Origin: Palsa-601 sp963801185
Lineage (GTDB): Bacteria; Actinomycetota; Acidimicrobiia; Acidimicrobiales; Bog-793
DNA: 64,000 nucleotides
Assembly: GCA_963801185.1 (NCBI GenBank)
Contig: CAWDDW010000001.1
Coordinates: 1,178,001-1,242,000 of the forward strand
Direction of reading: 5' to 3'
Shown: piece after piece, positions 55,478-64,000 of the stretch
Layout: each line of letters begins with the position of its first letter
How positions within the stretch are numbered: the stretch's first letter is position 1
Notes under the pieces: generated by a model
Database searches by the model: none
Told to the model about the DNA's origin: nothing
What the model saw: the letters and a program-made list of their open reading frames with translations, nothing else
Position numbers and translations under genes: made by a program

Positions 55478-58378
55478 CTACGAGTTCAGCTGGTCGAGCT
55501 CCTCCGGCGTCATGAGCACCGTCCGCGCCTTCGAGCCTTCCGACGCACCCACCACGCCACGGCGTTCGAGCAGGTCCATGAGGCGGCCGGCCCGGGCGAA
55601 GCCCACACGGAGCTTGCGCTGCAGCATGGACGTCGAGCCTAGTTGGGACCGCACGACCAGCTCCATGGCTCTCGCGAGCAGCTCATCGTCGTCGTCGTCG
55701 GACGACGACGAGCTGCCGGGACCGGTGGCTCCTTCACCTTCGACCCCGTCCAGGTACCGGGGACCGCTCTGGCGACGCCAGTGAGCTGCGATAGCCCGTA
55801 CCTCCTCCTCGCTGACCCACGGTCCCTGGAGGCGCCGCGGCACGCTGGAGGAGGCGGTCAACAGCAGCAAGTCACCGCGACCGATGAGCCTCTCGGCTCC
55901 GGGTTGATCGAGGATGACACGGCTGTCGGCGAGCGAGGAGACGGAAAAGGCGAGCCTCGAGGGCACGTTCGCCTTGATCACTCCCGTGATCACGTCGACC
56001 GAAGGACGCTGGGTCGCGATGACGAGGTGGATGCCGACCGCCCTCGCCATCTGGGCAATTCGGCAGATCGACTCCTCGACGTCCCGGGCCGCGACCATCA
56101 TGAGGTCGTTCAACTCGTCCACCACGATGAGCACGAACGGGAGGCGCTGGTGGCGGCGCTCCTCACCGCCGCTCGCGATGCGGCGGCGGCTCTCGGCGAC
56201 AGCGACCGCGGCTGTCGCGCTCGTCATCTTGTGAAGCGTGCGTTGCGCCGGCGTGACGCACGCTTCACGGTTTGCGTCCGAGTCGCCTTGGAGGGCGTCG
56301 CCTTGGGGTACGACGCCGTCCAAGTCCCCCGGGGGGACCTCGCCATTCAAGGCCCCCGGGAGGGCGTCGCCTCCGAGGTCAGTGCCGTCCACTTCGGAGG
56401 AGACGGCCGCGTCGCCCTCGGGATCGTCCCCGCCATCGGCGAGAAGCCCGTCGTCGAAGTCTCCGCGATCGACAGCGGCGTTGTAACCGGTGATGTCGCG
56501 CATCCCGACCTCGGCGAGCAGGTCGTAGCGGCGCTCCATCTCCGCCACCGCCCAGCCGAGCGCATTGGCCGCCCGCTTGGGGTTGACTACGACCTGTGTC
56601 AGCAGGTGCGGAAGGCCGTTGTACTGGCCGAGCTCGACGCGCTTCGGGTCGACGAGTATGAGGCGCACCTCGTCCGGCGTCGCCCGCATCAAGATGGACG
56701 TGATCACCGAGTTGATGCATGAGGACTTCCCGGCGCCCGTCGCACCGGCGATGAGGATGTGAGGCATCTCTGCCAGGTTCACCATGACGGCCCGCCCCGC
56801 GATGTCACGGCCGAGCGCCACTTCGAGGGGATGCGTCGCCCGGCGGGCCTCGATGCCCGAGAGGACGTCGCCGAGCGTCACCAGCTGGCGCTGCTGGTTG
56901 GGGACCTCCACCCCGATGGCGGACCGGCCCGGGATCGGGGCGAGGATCCGCACGTCCGGCGAGGCCATGGCGTAGGCGATGTCCTTCGCCAGGTTCGTCA
57001 CCCGGGCCACTTTCACCCCGGCGCCGAGCTCCAGCTCGAAACGAGTGACCGTCGGCCCAACCGTAAATCCGACCAGGTGCGTCTCGACCCCGTGGGCCGC
57101 AAGCGCGCGCTCGAGGACGCGGCCCCGGGCCTCGACCTCCTTGCGGTCGTGCGCCTGGTCCTTGCTGCGCTTCAGGATCTTGAGCGGGGGCAGCTTCCAG
57201 TTGCCGCCCGAGTCGCCAACCGGGAGAGCCAGCTGCTCGACCTTGGCAGCGTGATCCGCATCACCGCGCCCGGGCGCCAGCATGCCGCCCGCCACTATTG
57301 GTACCACTCGGTCCGCCTCGTCGGCCTTCGGTGGTTCGAGGCCAGTCGCTCCTGCCAAGCCGCCAGGGGCGCCCCCGCCTAGCGCGGCGCTGGCGATGCC
57401 CACGCCGAGCGCCTCGTCGAGAGCACCGTCGTCGACGAGGCCGAGGCCCCCGCCCCCGGCTATGTACCCCGGTGCCGGCGCGAGCGACAAGGGCGCCATC
57501 GATTCATGAGCGGAGACCGGCTGGGACAGCGAGCTCTGCGGGCTGGCCGAGTCGGGCGCCGGTCTCCCCGTAAGAGAGGTCTTGGCGGCGCGGGCAAGAA
57601 GCCTGGCGCCGGCCCAGAGCCCGGAGGCCCCGACCCGGACAACGACGGCAAGCCGAGCGCCTAGGAGCCAGCAGCAGACAGCCAGCGCGACCACGCCGAG
57701 GACGACGCCTGCTCCGGCTTCTCCGATCACCTTCGCAAGGCCGCCCGCGATTGCCGAGCCGAAGATCCCGCCCGCGCCGCCGAGGCGATGCCACGTTGCA
57801 GAGGTCGGGGGATTGCCTCCGACCAGGTCGGCCAGCCCGGCTGCCGAGAGAGCCAGAGCCACGACCGACCCGAGCGTCCCCATGGCGCGCCAGACCGAGC
57901 GCTGTGCGATGAGCAGGATCCCGCCCACGACGAGGCCGACCTCGACGACGTTCATCCCCCAGCCAAGCGTGCGGGCGCCGTAGGTGAACATCGAGGAGCC
58001 TGCCGGCCCGAGAGCGTGGAAGGACACACCGAGGGAGATCAGCACGCCCCCGACCACGAGGAGCAGGCCCCAGGCGTCGTCGGGCTGAGCGCCCACGACC
58101 TCGAGGATCCGGTCGAGCGAGCGCTCGATGGCACCTGGGCCGCTGCGGGCACGCGAATTGCGTGAGGTCACCGAAGCCCTCGACCGGGCTGTCTTCGGCC
58201 GTGCTCGGGCCGCGCCTCCACTCGGACGCCCCGTCGTCCGCGTCGAGCGCTCCCCCGAGGAGCGGGTGCCGGATCGGGATGACGAGGCTTTACCCGTCCG
58301 CCCGGCGGACCGCGACCCGGCAGCTGACTTCGTCACTGCCACAGTGCCAACAACGCTAACACCAGCCCCACCAATCAC
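55478..58378 (-). CDS. ftsK: FtsK/SpoIIIE DNA translocase
   Basis: A 966-residue membrane-bound DNA motor for chromosome segregation. A basic Ser/Arg N-tail is followed by four membrane segments (about residues 100-255), a linker, the alpha domain (DVRILAPIPGRSAIGVEVPN), Walker A GATGAGKSS near 540, Walker B VLIVVDELNDLMM, and SLADSRVILDQPGAERLIGRGD. The C-terminal gamma winged helix is TSMLQRKLRVGFARAGRLMDLLE. An acidic, partly repetitive insertion of about 90 residues (DGGDDPEGD to GDSDANREA and on) lies between the two Walker motifs and is not usual. Start GTG 58378 is one of several in-frame GTGs. Reads through without breaks. Confidence 0.95.
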   Translation of the reverse strand: MIGGAGVSVVGTVAVTKSAAGSRSAGRTGKASSSRSGTRSSGERSTRTTGRPSGGAARARPKTARSRASVTSRNSRARSGPGAIERSLDRILEVVGAQPDDAWGLLLVVGGVLISLGVSFHALGPAGSSMFTYGARTLGWGMNVVEVGLVVGGILLIAQRSVWRAMGTLGSVVALALSAAGLADLVGGNPPTSATWHRLGGAGGIFGSAIAGGLAKVIGEAGAGVVLGVVALAVCCWLLGARLAVVVRVGASGLWAGARLLARAAKTSLTGRPAPDSASPQSSLSQPVSAHESMAPLSLAPAPGYIAGGGGLGLVDDGALDEALGVGIASAALGGGAPGGLAGATGLEPPKADEADRVVPIVAGGMLAPGRGDADHAAKVEQLALPVGDSGGNWKLPPLKILKRSKDQAHDRKEVEARGRVLERALAAHGVETHLVGFTVGPTVTRFELELGAGVKVARVTNLAKDIAYAMASPDVRILAPIPGRSAIGVEVPNQQRQLVTLGDVLSGIEARRATHPLEVALGRDIAGRAVMVNLAEMPHILIAGATGAGKSSCINSVITSILMRATPDEVRLILVDPKRVELGQYNGLPHLLTQVVVNPKRAANALGWAVAEMERRYDLLAEVGMRDITGYNAAVDRGDFDDGLLADGGDDPEGDAAVSSEVDGTDLGGDALPGALNGEVPPGDLDGVVPQGDALQGDSDANREACVTPAQRTLHKMTSATAAVAVAESRRRIASGGEERRHQRLPFVLIVVDELNDLMMVAARDVEESICRIAQMARAVGIHLVIATQRPSVDVITGVIKANVPSRLAFSVSSLADSRVILDQPGAERLIGRGDLLLLTASSSVPRRLQGPWVSEEEVRAIAAHWRRQSGPRYLDGVEGEGATGPGSSSSSDDDDDELLARAMELVVRSQLGSTSMLQRKLRVGFARAGRLMDLLERRGVVGASEGSKARTVLMTPEELDQLNS

Positions 58379-58427
58379 TGTGCCATCGGGGCTGGCAGGC
58401 TGGCCAGCTGGCAGCTTGCCTCCTGCC

Positions 58428-60093
58428 TCAGGCCTCCACGACCACGGGCACGATCATCGGTCGACGCCGGGTCTTTTCGTTGACGAGCCTGCCGAGCGTC
58501 CGCCGGATCACGCGCCGCAACGCGTCCGGCTCGTGCTTGCCTTCACCGACCGCCACCTCGACCGCCTTCTCGATCGCCGCTCGTGCCTCCGACGCCAGGT
58601 CCTCGTGACCGGCCTCGTCCAAGAAACCCCTGCTCACAACCTCAGGCCGCCCGACCAGCTCACCTGTGCGCCGGTCGAGGGTCACGACGGCCACCACGAC
58701 CCCCTCCTCAGCAAGTACCCGCCGGTCCCGCAGCACGCCGAGCCCCACCTCGCCCGCGATGCCGTCCACGAACACGTAGTTCGAGGAGACCTCGCCGTCG
58801 AATTCGATGCTGCCGCCGTCAGCGAGCGCGATCGCATCGCCGTCCTCGCATACGAGCACGTCCTTTGCCGGCACTCCCATCTCGATCGCGAGCCGCGAGT
58901 GCCGCAGCAGGTGCCTGTACTCACCGTGGACCGGCACGAAACTCGCCGGCTTGGCGATCGACAGCAGCGTCTGGAAGCTGCACCCTGGCGGGCATGGCCG
59001 CTCTCGTGGACGTGCGCGGTCGAAGCGTGGATCACTTCGGCTCCCCGTCGAGCGAGACCGTCCATGACCTTGCCCACTGCCCATTCGTTCCCCGGGATCG
59101 CATGCGAGCTCAGCACGACAACGTCTCCGTCGACGATGTTGAGCCACCGGCTCTCCCCGCCGGCCATAAGCGAGAGCGCCGACATCGGCTCTCCCTGGGA
59201 GCCGGTCGAGAGGATGCACAGCTCGCCCGGGTCGACATGGTCGATCTCCTCGATGTCGACGATCGAGCTGTCCGGGATCTCGAGCAGCCCCTGCTCGCCG
59301 CGAGCGAGACGTTCTTCACCATCGAACGGCCGAGCAGGGCCACGCGCCGTCCGCTCGCGATGGCGGCCTCCGAGAGCTGTTGGATCCGGTGAACGTGGCT
59401 CGCGAAGCAGGCCACGATGATTCGCCGGCCCGGATGGGCGTCGAAGATCCTCCGCAGCGACTCACCGACCGAGCGCTCGCTCCCGGTGAAACCGGGCTCC
59501 TCGGCGTTCGTCGAGTCCGACAACAGCAGGCGGATCCCCGTAGTCGAGGCGATCTCGCCGATCCGGGCGAGATCGGTCCGCCGGCCGTCGACCGGGGTGA
59601 GGTCGAGCTTGAAGTCGCCCGAGTGCAGCACGACGCCCTGAGCGGTGTGGAATGCCGTCGCGAACCCGTTCGGCACCGAATGCGTGACAGGGATGAACTC
59701 GACCTCGAAAGGCCCGATGCGGCGGCGCTCGCCGTCGCTCACGGCGACGAGCTTCGCCAAGGACGCGAGGTTCGCCTCGTCCAGCCGGTTGCGAGCGATC
59801 CCGAGCGTGAACGCCGAGCCGTAGACCGGCGCGTTCACCTCGCGTAGCAGGTAGGCGATCGCTCCCACGTGGTCCTCGTGCCCGTGGGACAAGACGATGC
59901 CATCCACGTCGGCCGCCCGCGCCGTGATGTACGAGAAGTCCGGGAGGACGAGGTCGACGCCGGGCATCTCCGCGTTCGGGAAGAGCACGCCGCAGTCGAG
60001 AACGACGAGGCGCCCTGACTGCTCGATCACCGCGCAGTTGCGGCCGATCTCGCCCAATCCCCCGAGAAACGCAATCCGTACCCTCTCACTCAC
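58428..60093 (-). CDS. rnj: Ribonuclease J (frameshifted twice as read)
   Basis: An MBL/beta-CASP nuclease for 5'-exo and endonucleolytic RNA processing. GTG 60093 overlaps the dapA stop (GTGA). The N-part has LGGLGEIGRNC, SHGHEDHVGAI, HSGDFKLD and LLLSDSTNAE. The first break, near 59293-59304, needs one base added to continue from VSLA to EQGLLEIPD. The second, GCAGCTTC at 58974-58981, becomes GAGCTC by removing two bases, giving QGELQTLLSIAKP and VHGEYRHL. The corrected length is 554 residues, normal for RNase J. STGSQGEPMSAL and HVHESGHA are usual core motifs. It is probably essential, so the breaks are more likely errors. Confidence 0.92.
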
Positions 60094-61079
60094 CGCGACC
60101 ACTCCCGGCCGCCGCTCGAAGAAGGGCTCATGCGCTCACCGACTGGACGGCCTGGCGCACCGACTGGGCGGCCTGGCCGGCGGTGCGCCAGCTCTCGAAG
60201 ATCAGCAAGGAGCGCCTCGGCCCGCTCCTCGAGCCAGGCGGGCGCCGCTCCGTGGGGGAGGCGGCATTCGCCGACGTGCAAGCCCATGGCCCGCAGTATC
60301 GCCTTGGAAGGCATCGGATTGGGGGCCTCGTCGCTCGCCTGGAACGCCACGAAGTCGACGAGCTCGCGGTTCAACTGGGCAGCACCGTCCACGTCACCGC
60401 CGAAGTACCGGCTCATCATCTCGGCAAGCTCCGGACCGAGCCAGTGAGCGGCCACGCTCACGACCCCGGAGGCACCGATGGCGAGGAGCGGCAGGGTCAA
60501 GCTGTCGTCGCCGCTGTAGACCTCGAAGCCCGGCGGGGCTTCCGCCAAGAGGCGCGCCGTCCCGGCGGGATCACCGGCCGCGTCTTTGACCGCGATGACG
60601 TTTCTGTGCTCCCGGGCGAGCCTCACCATCGTGTCGCTCGCTATCTTGCGGCCAGTCCGCACAGGGATGTCGTACAGGACCACCGGAAGCGACGTCGCGT
60701 CCACGATCGCGCTGAAGTGCCGCGATATGCCGGTCTGAGACGGCCGGTTGTAATACGGCGTGACAGCGAGGATCGCGGCGGCTCCCGCCTTCTCGGCCTC
60801 CTTGGTCAGCTCGACGTCGTGCGCCGTATCGTTCGTCGTCGAGCCGGCGATCACTGGGACTGTGGCGGCGCTCGCTACTGCCTCCCAGAGCCCAACCTTC
60901 TCCTCGTTCGAGAGCACAGGCGCCTCGCCCGTGGTGCCGGCGACGACGATGGCCTCGGTGCCGGTCGACTGCAGGTGGCGTGCGAGCTCGACAGCTGCGC
61001 CGATGTCGAGCGCACCATCTGCATCGAAGGGTGTCACCATCGCCGTCACAAGGCGGCCGAAGCGACTCACTCGTGCCAC
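60090..61079 (-). CDS. dapA: 4-hydroxy-tetrahydrodipicolinate synthase
   Basis: A 329-residue aldolase condensing pyruvate and aspartate semialdehyde in lysine and diaminopimelate synthesis. Landmarks are AMVTPFDADGALD, VAGTTGEAPVLSNEE, AVTPYYNRPSQTG, the Tyr in VVLYDIPVRTG, the Schiff-base Lys in VIAVKDAAGD, and YSGDDSLTLP. GTG 61079 has TAGCGT ending six bases upstream (minus strand 61091-61086), a leaderless arrangement. The C-terminal 25 residues (RRPGRPVGAPGRPVG) are a low-complexity basic tail. Its stop overlaps the rnj start by four bases, so the two are coupled. Confidence 0.96.
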   Translation of the reverse strand: MARVSRFGRLVTAMVTPFDADGALDIGAAVELARHLQSTGTEAIVVAGTTGEAPVLSNEEKVGLWEAVASAATVPVIAGSTTNDTAHDVELTKEAEKAGAAAILAVTPYYNRPSQTGISRHFSAIVDATSLPVVLYDIPVRTGRKIASDTMVRLAREHRNVIAVKDAAGDPAGTARLLAEAPPGFEVYSGDDSLTLPLLAIGASGVVSVAAHWLGPELAEMMSRYFGGDVDGAAQLNRELVDFVAFQASDEAPNPMPSKAILRAMGLHVGECRLPHGAAPAWLEERAEALLADLRELAHRRPGRPVGAPGRPVGERMSPSSSGGREWSR

Positions 61080-61109
61080 GCGACGACGCTACCAGTCACG
61101 CAGCCCCGC

Positions 61110-64000
61110 TCAGCCGCCACTCATCGTGGCGTCTATACCCCCGGTGTCGGTGCCGTCTCTCACGATCACGGGCGTGGCCGTCGCCTGTGAGCTCGCACCC
61201 TCCCACCACACGGGCTTCAGGTCCGCCGCGCTCCCGCAACCGGGAGCGAACTCGACGTCGTAGCTCCCCGCCGGCAGCCCCACGATTGTGTAGGCACCCG
61301 AGATGGAGGTCGCTTGCTCGGCGGCGGTGATCGAGGTGGTCGAGCCGAGGGGGAACGCAGTGACACAGACGCCGCTCAAGCCATCCGCGATGGTTCCCGA
61401 GATCGAGCCGTCCGCCGCCAACTGGACGTTGACCCCGCTCGTCCACTCGCCCGCCGTGACTGTCACCGAGGCAACGCCCCCCGGGGCGAGGCTGCCGTAG
61501 GCGCCGCAGTCAGGGAGCACCTTGACCGGCCAGGTACCCGGGAGCACGCCGGTGATCCGGTACACGCCGCTCGGCGCGGAAACACCTTCGTTAGCTATCA
61601 AACCGCCGGCTCCCCCGCCGGCATAGACACAGACGCCGCCGAGCCGCTCGCCGCCCGGCCCGGTGATCCGGCCGGCGATGGTCCCGCCCTCGGGCAACGA
61701 GGCGTCGACGCCCAGCGTGGTCGCGCCATCGCGCGCGTGCACGTGGTGGAGCACGACCTCAGCGAGGTCGCCTGGAGCGCTGCAGTCGCCCGCCACCAAC
61801 TCGTAGTCGCCCGTGCCCACGCCCGTGAGCCGGTAGCGGCCCACCGAGTCGGTCATCGCAGCGGCATAACCGTTCGCGCCTTGCGCAAAGACGCACGTAT
61901 GGCCAACGGCAGCATCGCCCGGGCCGGTGACGGTCCCCACGATAATCGCTGTCGGGGGCAGGTCGAAGTTGATGCCGGACAAGTGGGCCCCCGCCGGTAC
62001 GAAGAGCGGAGTTGCCTTGGCAGGCGTGCGGGATGCGTCGTACCACTCGCTGCCGAATCGGGACCCTCCCGAGCACGACAGCCAGGCGACGAGATAGCTC
62101 CCAGCGAGCATGTTGCCGAACGAGAAGTGGCCGTTCGAGCTCACGCTCGGGAGGACCTCTGCTTCGAAGGCACCGCTCTGGCTGTAAATCTCGAGGCAAA
62201 CGAGCGAGCTTGAGGTGAATCCGTCGTTGAAGGGCTTCCCCTCTGCCAAGAGGGTCCCTGAGATGGATCCACCGGCGGGAACGTCGATCGCGAGGCCGGA
62301 CGTTGACTGCCCGGCTGTCACCGATTCGTAGCGCCCGGGAGCGACAGAGCCCCCGCCCAAGTACTCGGCAGCGTACGAAGAGGTACTGCCGCGACCGCAC
62401 CCGGGATCTATGAAGACTGAGTACGGGTCCGTCGGGAGTCCGTGGACATCGAAAGCACCTGTCTTCGACGAGAGGATCCCGTAGTCGCCCACTACCCCGA
62501 AGGGCTCTACCCCGAGCGCGCCGCCATTGGGCGGTGCCAGCGCCACGCAGGCCCCTCGCACGGCCTTGCCCGAAGTGCTCGTGACCGTGCCTTGCAGCGA
62601 GCCACCTGTCTGGAGCGTCACGTTCACCGTCATGGACTGGCCCGTGCCGAGCTCGAAGGAGGACTCCTCTGATGGCGACTCCGCTCCGCCGTAGTACTGG
62701 TCGATGTAGTTGCCCTTGTTCCCGCACCCGGGGCCGAACGCCATCGAGTACGACCCAGCCGGCAGCTGGTCAAGGCGATACTTGCCGTCCTTCGTGGCGA
62801 CCTCTTGCCCGAACGGCAGGGCAGAGCCTCCTATCACGGCGCAGATGCCTGAGAGAGGCTTGGCCGACGAGTCCGTGATAGTCCCCGAGACGACGGCGCC
62901 GGGCGGGAGCGTCACGTGCTGGCCCGAGGTCACCTGCCCTGCCCTCGCCCGCACGATCCCCGACGAGTCGGCTGGCGCGTAGTTCCCGTTGTTGCCGCAC
63001 CCGGGCGCTGCCGCGAGCACATACGACCCGGTCCCGAGGCTCCGGAGCCTGAACTCGCCGCCCGAAGTCGTCGTGACCGTGGCTATGGAGACGAAGGTGT
63101 TCACCGGGAACGGGTGCGGAACGGCCTCGACACACACGCCCTTCAGGCCGTACCCGAGCTCGTCCGTGACGGTGCCGGTGATCTCGGCCCCGGGGGTCAG
63201 GTAGCCGTCGATGTTGGCAACGGTCGGCCCCGGCTTGACATGTATCACGGTGGCGTCGGCCCCGTTCGACTGGCGGTCCCACCACTGCGGGGCGAGGTTC
63301 TGATTGCCGCAAGCAACAAAGCCGACGGTCCACGGTCCCGGATTCAGATCCGGCAACGAGTACTCCCCTGTCGAGGTGAGCTCTTCGTAGAGGGAGGTGG
63401 AGTGGCCCAAGATCTGCTGCGCGAGCACGCATGCGGGCCTCACGGCCTTGCCCGCAGCGGTCTCGACCCGGCCGCTCAAGCCTCCGCCTTCACCCAGTTG
63501 CGCGTCGATGTGGGACGTGGTCTTCCCGCCTCGTACCTTCACCGGCGTCCCCGGTGGCTCGTCGGAGTCCTTGTACCACTGGGCGTACCAGTTGCCCTTG
63601 TTCCCGCATCCCGTCACGAAGCCGACCGAGTAGGTCCCCGCTGGCATCTTCGCGATCTCGTACGCGCCACCTGAGCCGGTCGTCGCCCGGTAGGCAGACG
63701 AGCGGGAGCGGGAGCCGGCTACGACGCAGATCCCCGCAAGCCCATTGCCGTGGGTGTCGGTGACCGTGCCCTCGATCGCGCCGGTATCGGCCGCAGAAGC
63801 CTTGGCACTCTCGACGAGTCGTTCGGTCCGCCCGAACATCTCCGAGAGCACTGGGCGACCGTGCGCGTCGAGATGGACGAGCACCGCAGGAAGCCGCTCG
63901 GTGTTCAGCGTTCTCAGCACGTGCGCGACAACGATCGCCGTGAAAGAACGGACCTCGAAACGCTCCTTCCAAGAGGCGCTCTCAGACTGGCTGGTGTGCG
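61110..64000 (-). CDS. Partial surface protein with nine carboxypeptidase-regulatory-like repeats
   Basis: The frame is open to the right edge: upstream of the GTG at 63920 it continues as SESASWKERFEVRSF and further, with no signal peptide in view, so the N-terminus lies outside the window. Nine units of about 100 residues follow, each with GTVTD..G.GL.GVCV near the start, a GxYxL..LPAGSY.V strand, and a second Cys in a PGCG..GN motif, which suggests one disulfide per domain. The pattern fits carboxypeptidase-D-regulatory-like or Cna-B-like domains of extracellular proteins. The C-terminus ends in DATMSGG without an anchor motif. It lies 30 bases upstream of dapA. The role is unknown; adhesion or a stalk is plausible. 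Confidence 0.75.
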   Translation of the reverse strand, partial: HTSQSESASWKERFEVRSFTAIVVAHVLRTLNTERLPAVLVHLDAHGRPVLSEMFGRTERLVESAKASAADTGAIEGTVTDTHGNGLAGICVVAGSRSRSSAYRATTGSGGAYEIAKMPAGTYSVGFVTGCGNKGNWYAQWYKDSDEPPGTPVKVRGGKTTSHIDAQLGEGGGLSGRVETAAGKAVRPACVLAQQILGHSTSLYEELTSTGEYSLPDLNPGPWTVGFVACGNQNLAPQWWDRQSNGADATVIHVKPGPTVANIDGYLTPGAEITGTVTDELGYGLKGVCVEAVPHPFPVNTFVSIATVTTTSGGEFRLRSLGTGSYVLAAAPGCGNNGNYAPADSSGIVRARAGQVTSGQHVTLPPGAVVSGTITDSSAKPLSGICAVIGGSALPFGQEVATKDGKYRLDQLPAGSYSMAFGPGCGNKGNYIDQYYGGAESPSEESSFELGTGQSMTVNVTLQTGGSLQGTVTSTSGKAVRGACVALAPPNGGALGVEPFGVVGDYGILSSKTGAFDVHGLPTDPYSVFIDPGCGRGSTSSYAAEYLGGGSVAPGRYESVTAGQSTSGLAIDVPAGGSISGTLLAEGKPFNDGFTSSSLVCLEIYSQSGAFEAEVLPSVSSNGHFSFGNMLAGSYLVAWLSCSGGSRFGSEWYDASRTPAKATPLFVPAGAHLSGINFDLPPTAIIVGTVTGPGDAAVGHTCVFAQGANGYAAAMTDSVGRYRLTGVGTGDYELVAGDCSAPGDLAEVVLHHVHARDGATTLGVDASLPEGGTIAGRITGPGGERLGGVCVYAGGGAGGLIANEGVSAPSGVYRITGVLPGTWPVKVLPDCGAYGSLAPGGVASVTVTAGEWTSGVNVQLAADGSISGTIADGLSGVCVTAFPLGSTTSITAAEQATSISGAYTIVGLPAGSYDVEFAPGCGSAADLKPVWWEGASSQATATPVIVRDGTDTGGIDATMSGG

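Overview
The window is high-GC, gene-dense DNA from an actinobacterium, most likely class Acidimicrobiia. The inference rests on two F420-type LLM oxidoreductases, a homodimeric aceE, sufC-sufS-sufU iron-sulfur genes, a PAC2 protein, many GTG starts, secreted repeat proteins with Cys-x6-Cys motifs, and -10 boxes placed 6-7 nt before start codons. No rRNA or species marker is present, so the class is inferred.

Layout. 1-7.2 kb is accessory: a broken lipoprotein gene, an ABC exporter, two tandem paralogous secreted Cys-repeat proteins bracketed by two homologous 65-residue proteins, and a tyrosine-integrase remnant next to tRNA-Ala(GGC). 7.5-15.2 kb holds leuS, a large secreted S53 peptidase with eight Ig-like repeats, and two small proteins. 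15.2-28.2 kb is a nearly unbroken minus-strand block: rnhA, an SDR, cysD-cysN-cysC, lpd, a dihydrolipoamide acyltransferase, lipB, lipA, an M24 peptidase, a phosphotransferase, PAC2 and an LLM oxidoreductase. aceE diverges at 28.2 kb, so E1, E2, E3 and both lipoylation enzymes lie within about 12 kb. 31-46 kb carries signalling genes (a GAF-GGDEF-EAL protein, a PAS-GGDEF protein, a regulator with HTH domains at both ends), lipoproteins, a secreted nucleosidase, a HhH-GPD glycosylase and thiE. 46.4-53 kb has an acyl-CoA dehydrogenase, an MBL hydrolase, sufC-sufS-sufU, an alpha/beta hydrolase and a second LLM oxidoreductase. 53-61 kb is a minus-strand core block (dapA, rnj, ftsK, a D,D-carboxypeptidase, thrB). 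The right edge is a partial surface protein with nine carboxypeptidase-regulatory-like repeats.

At least eleven genes have a TANNNT hexamer 6-7 nt before the start codon, which suggests widespread leaderless transcription. Separately, at least ten otherwise normal genes, including lipA and rnj, are split by 1-2 base indels. Eight of these indel sites lie in or beside a GAGCTC hexamer, usually read as GAAGCTC. Correcting them restores full-length family proteins. The simplest reading is a consensus error linked to a modified GAGCTC-type motif, so the affected genes are annotated as single CDSs with the break described.
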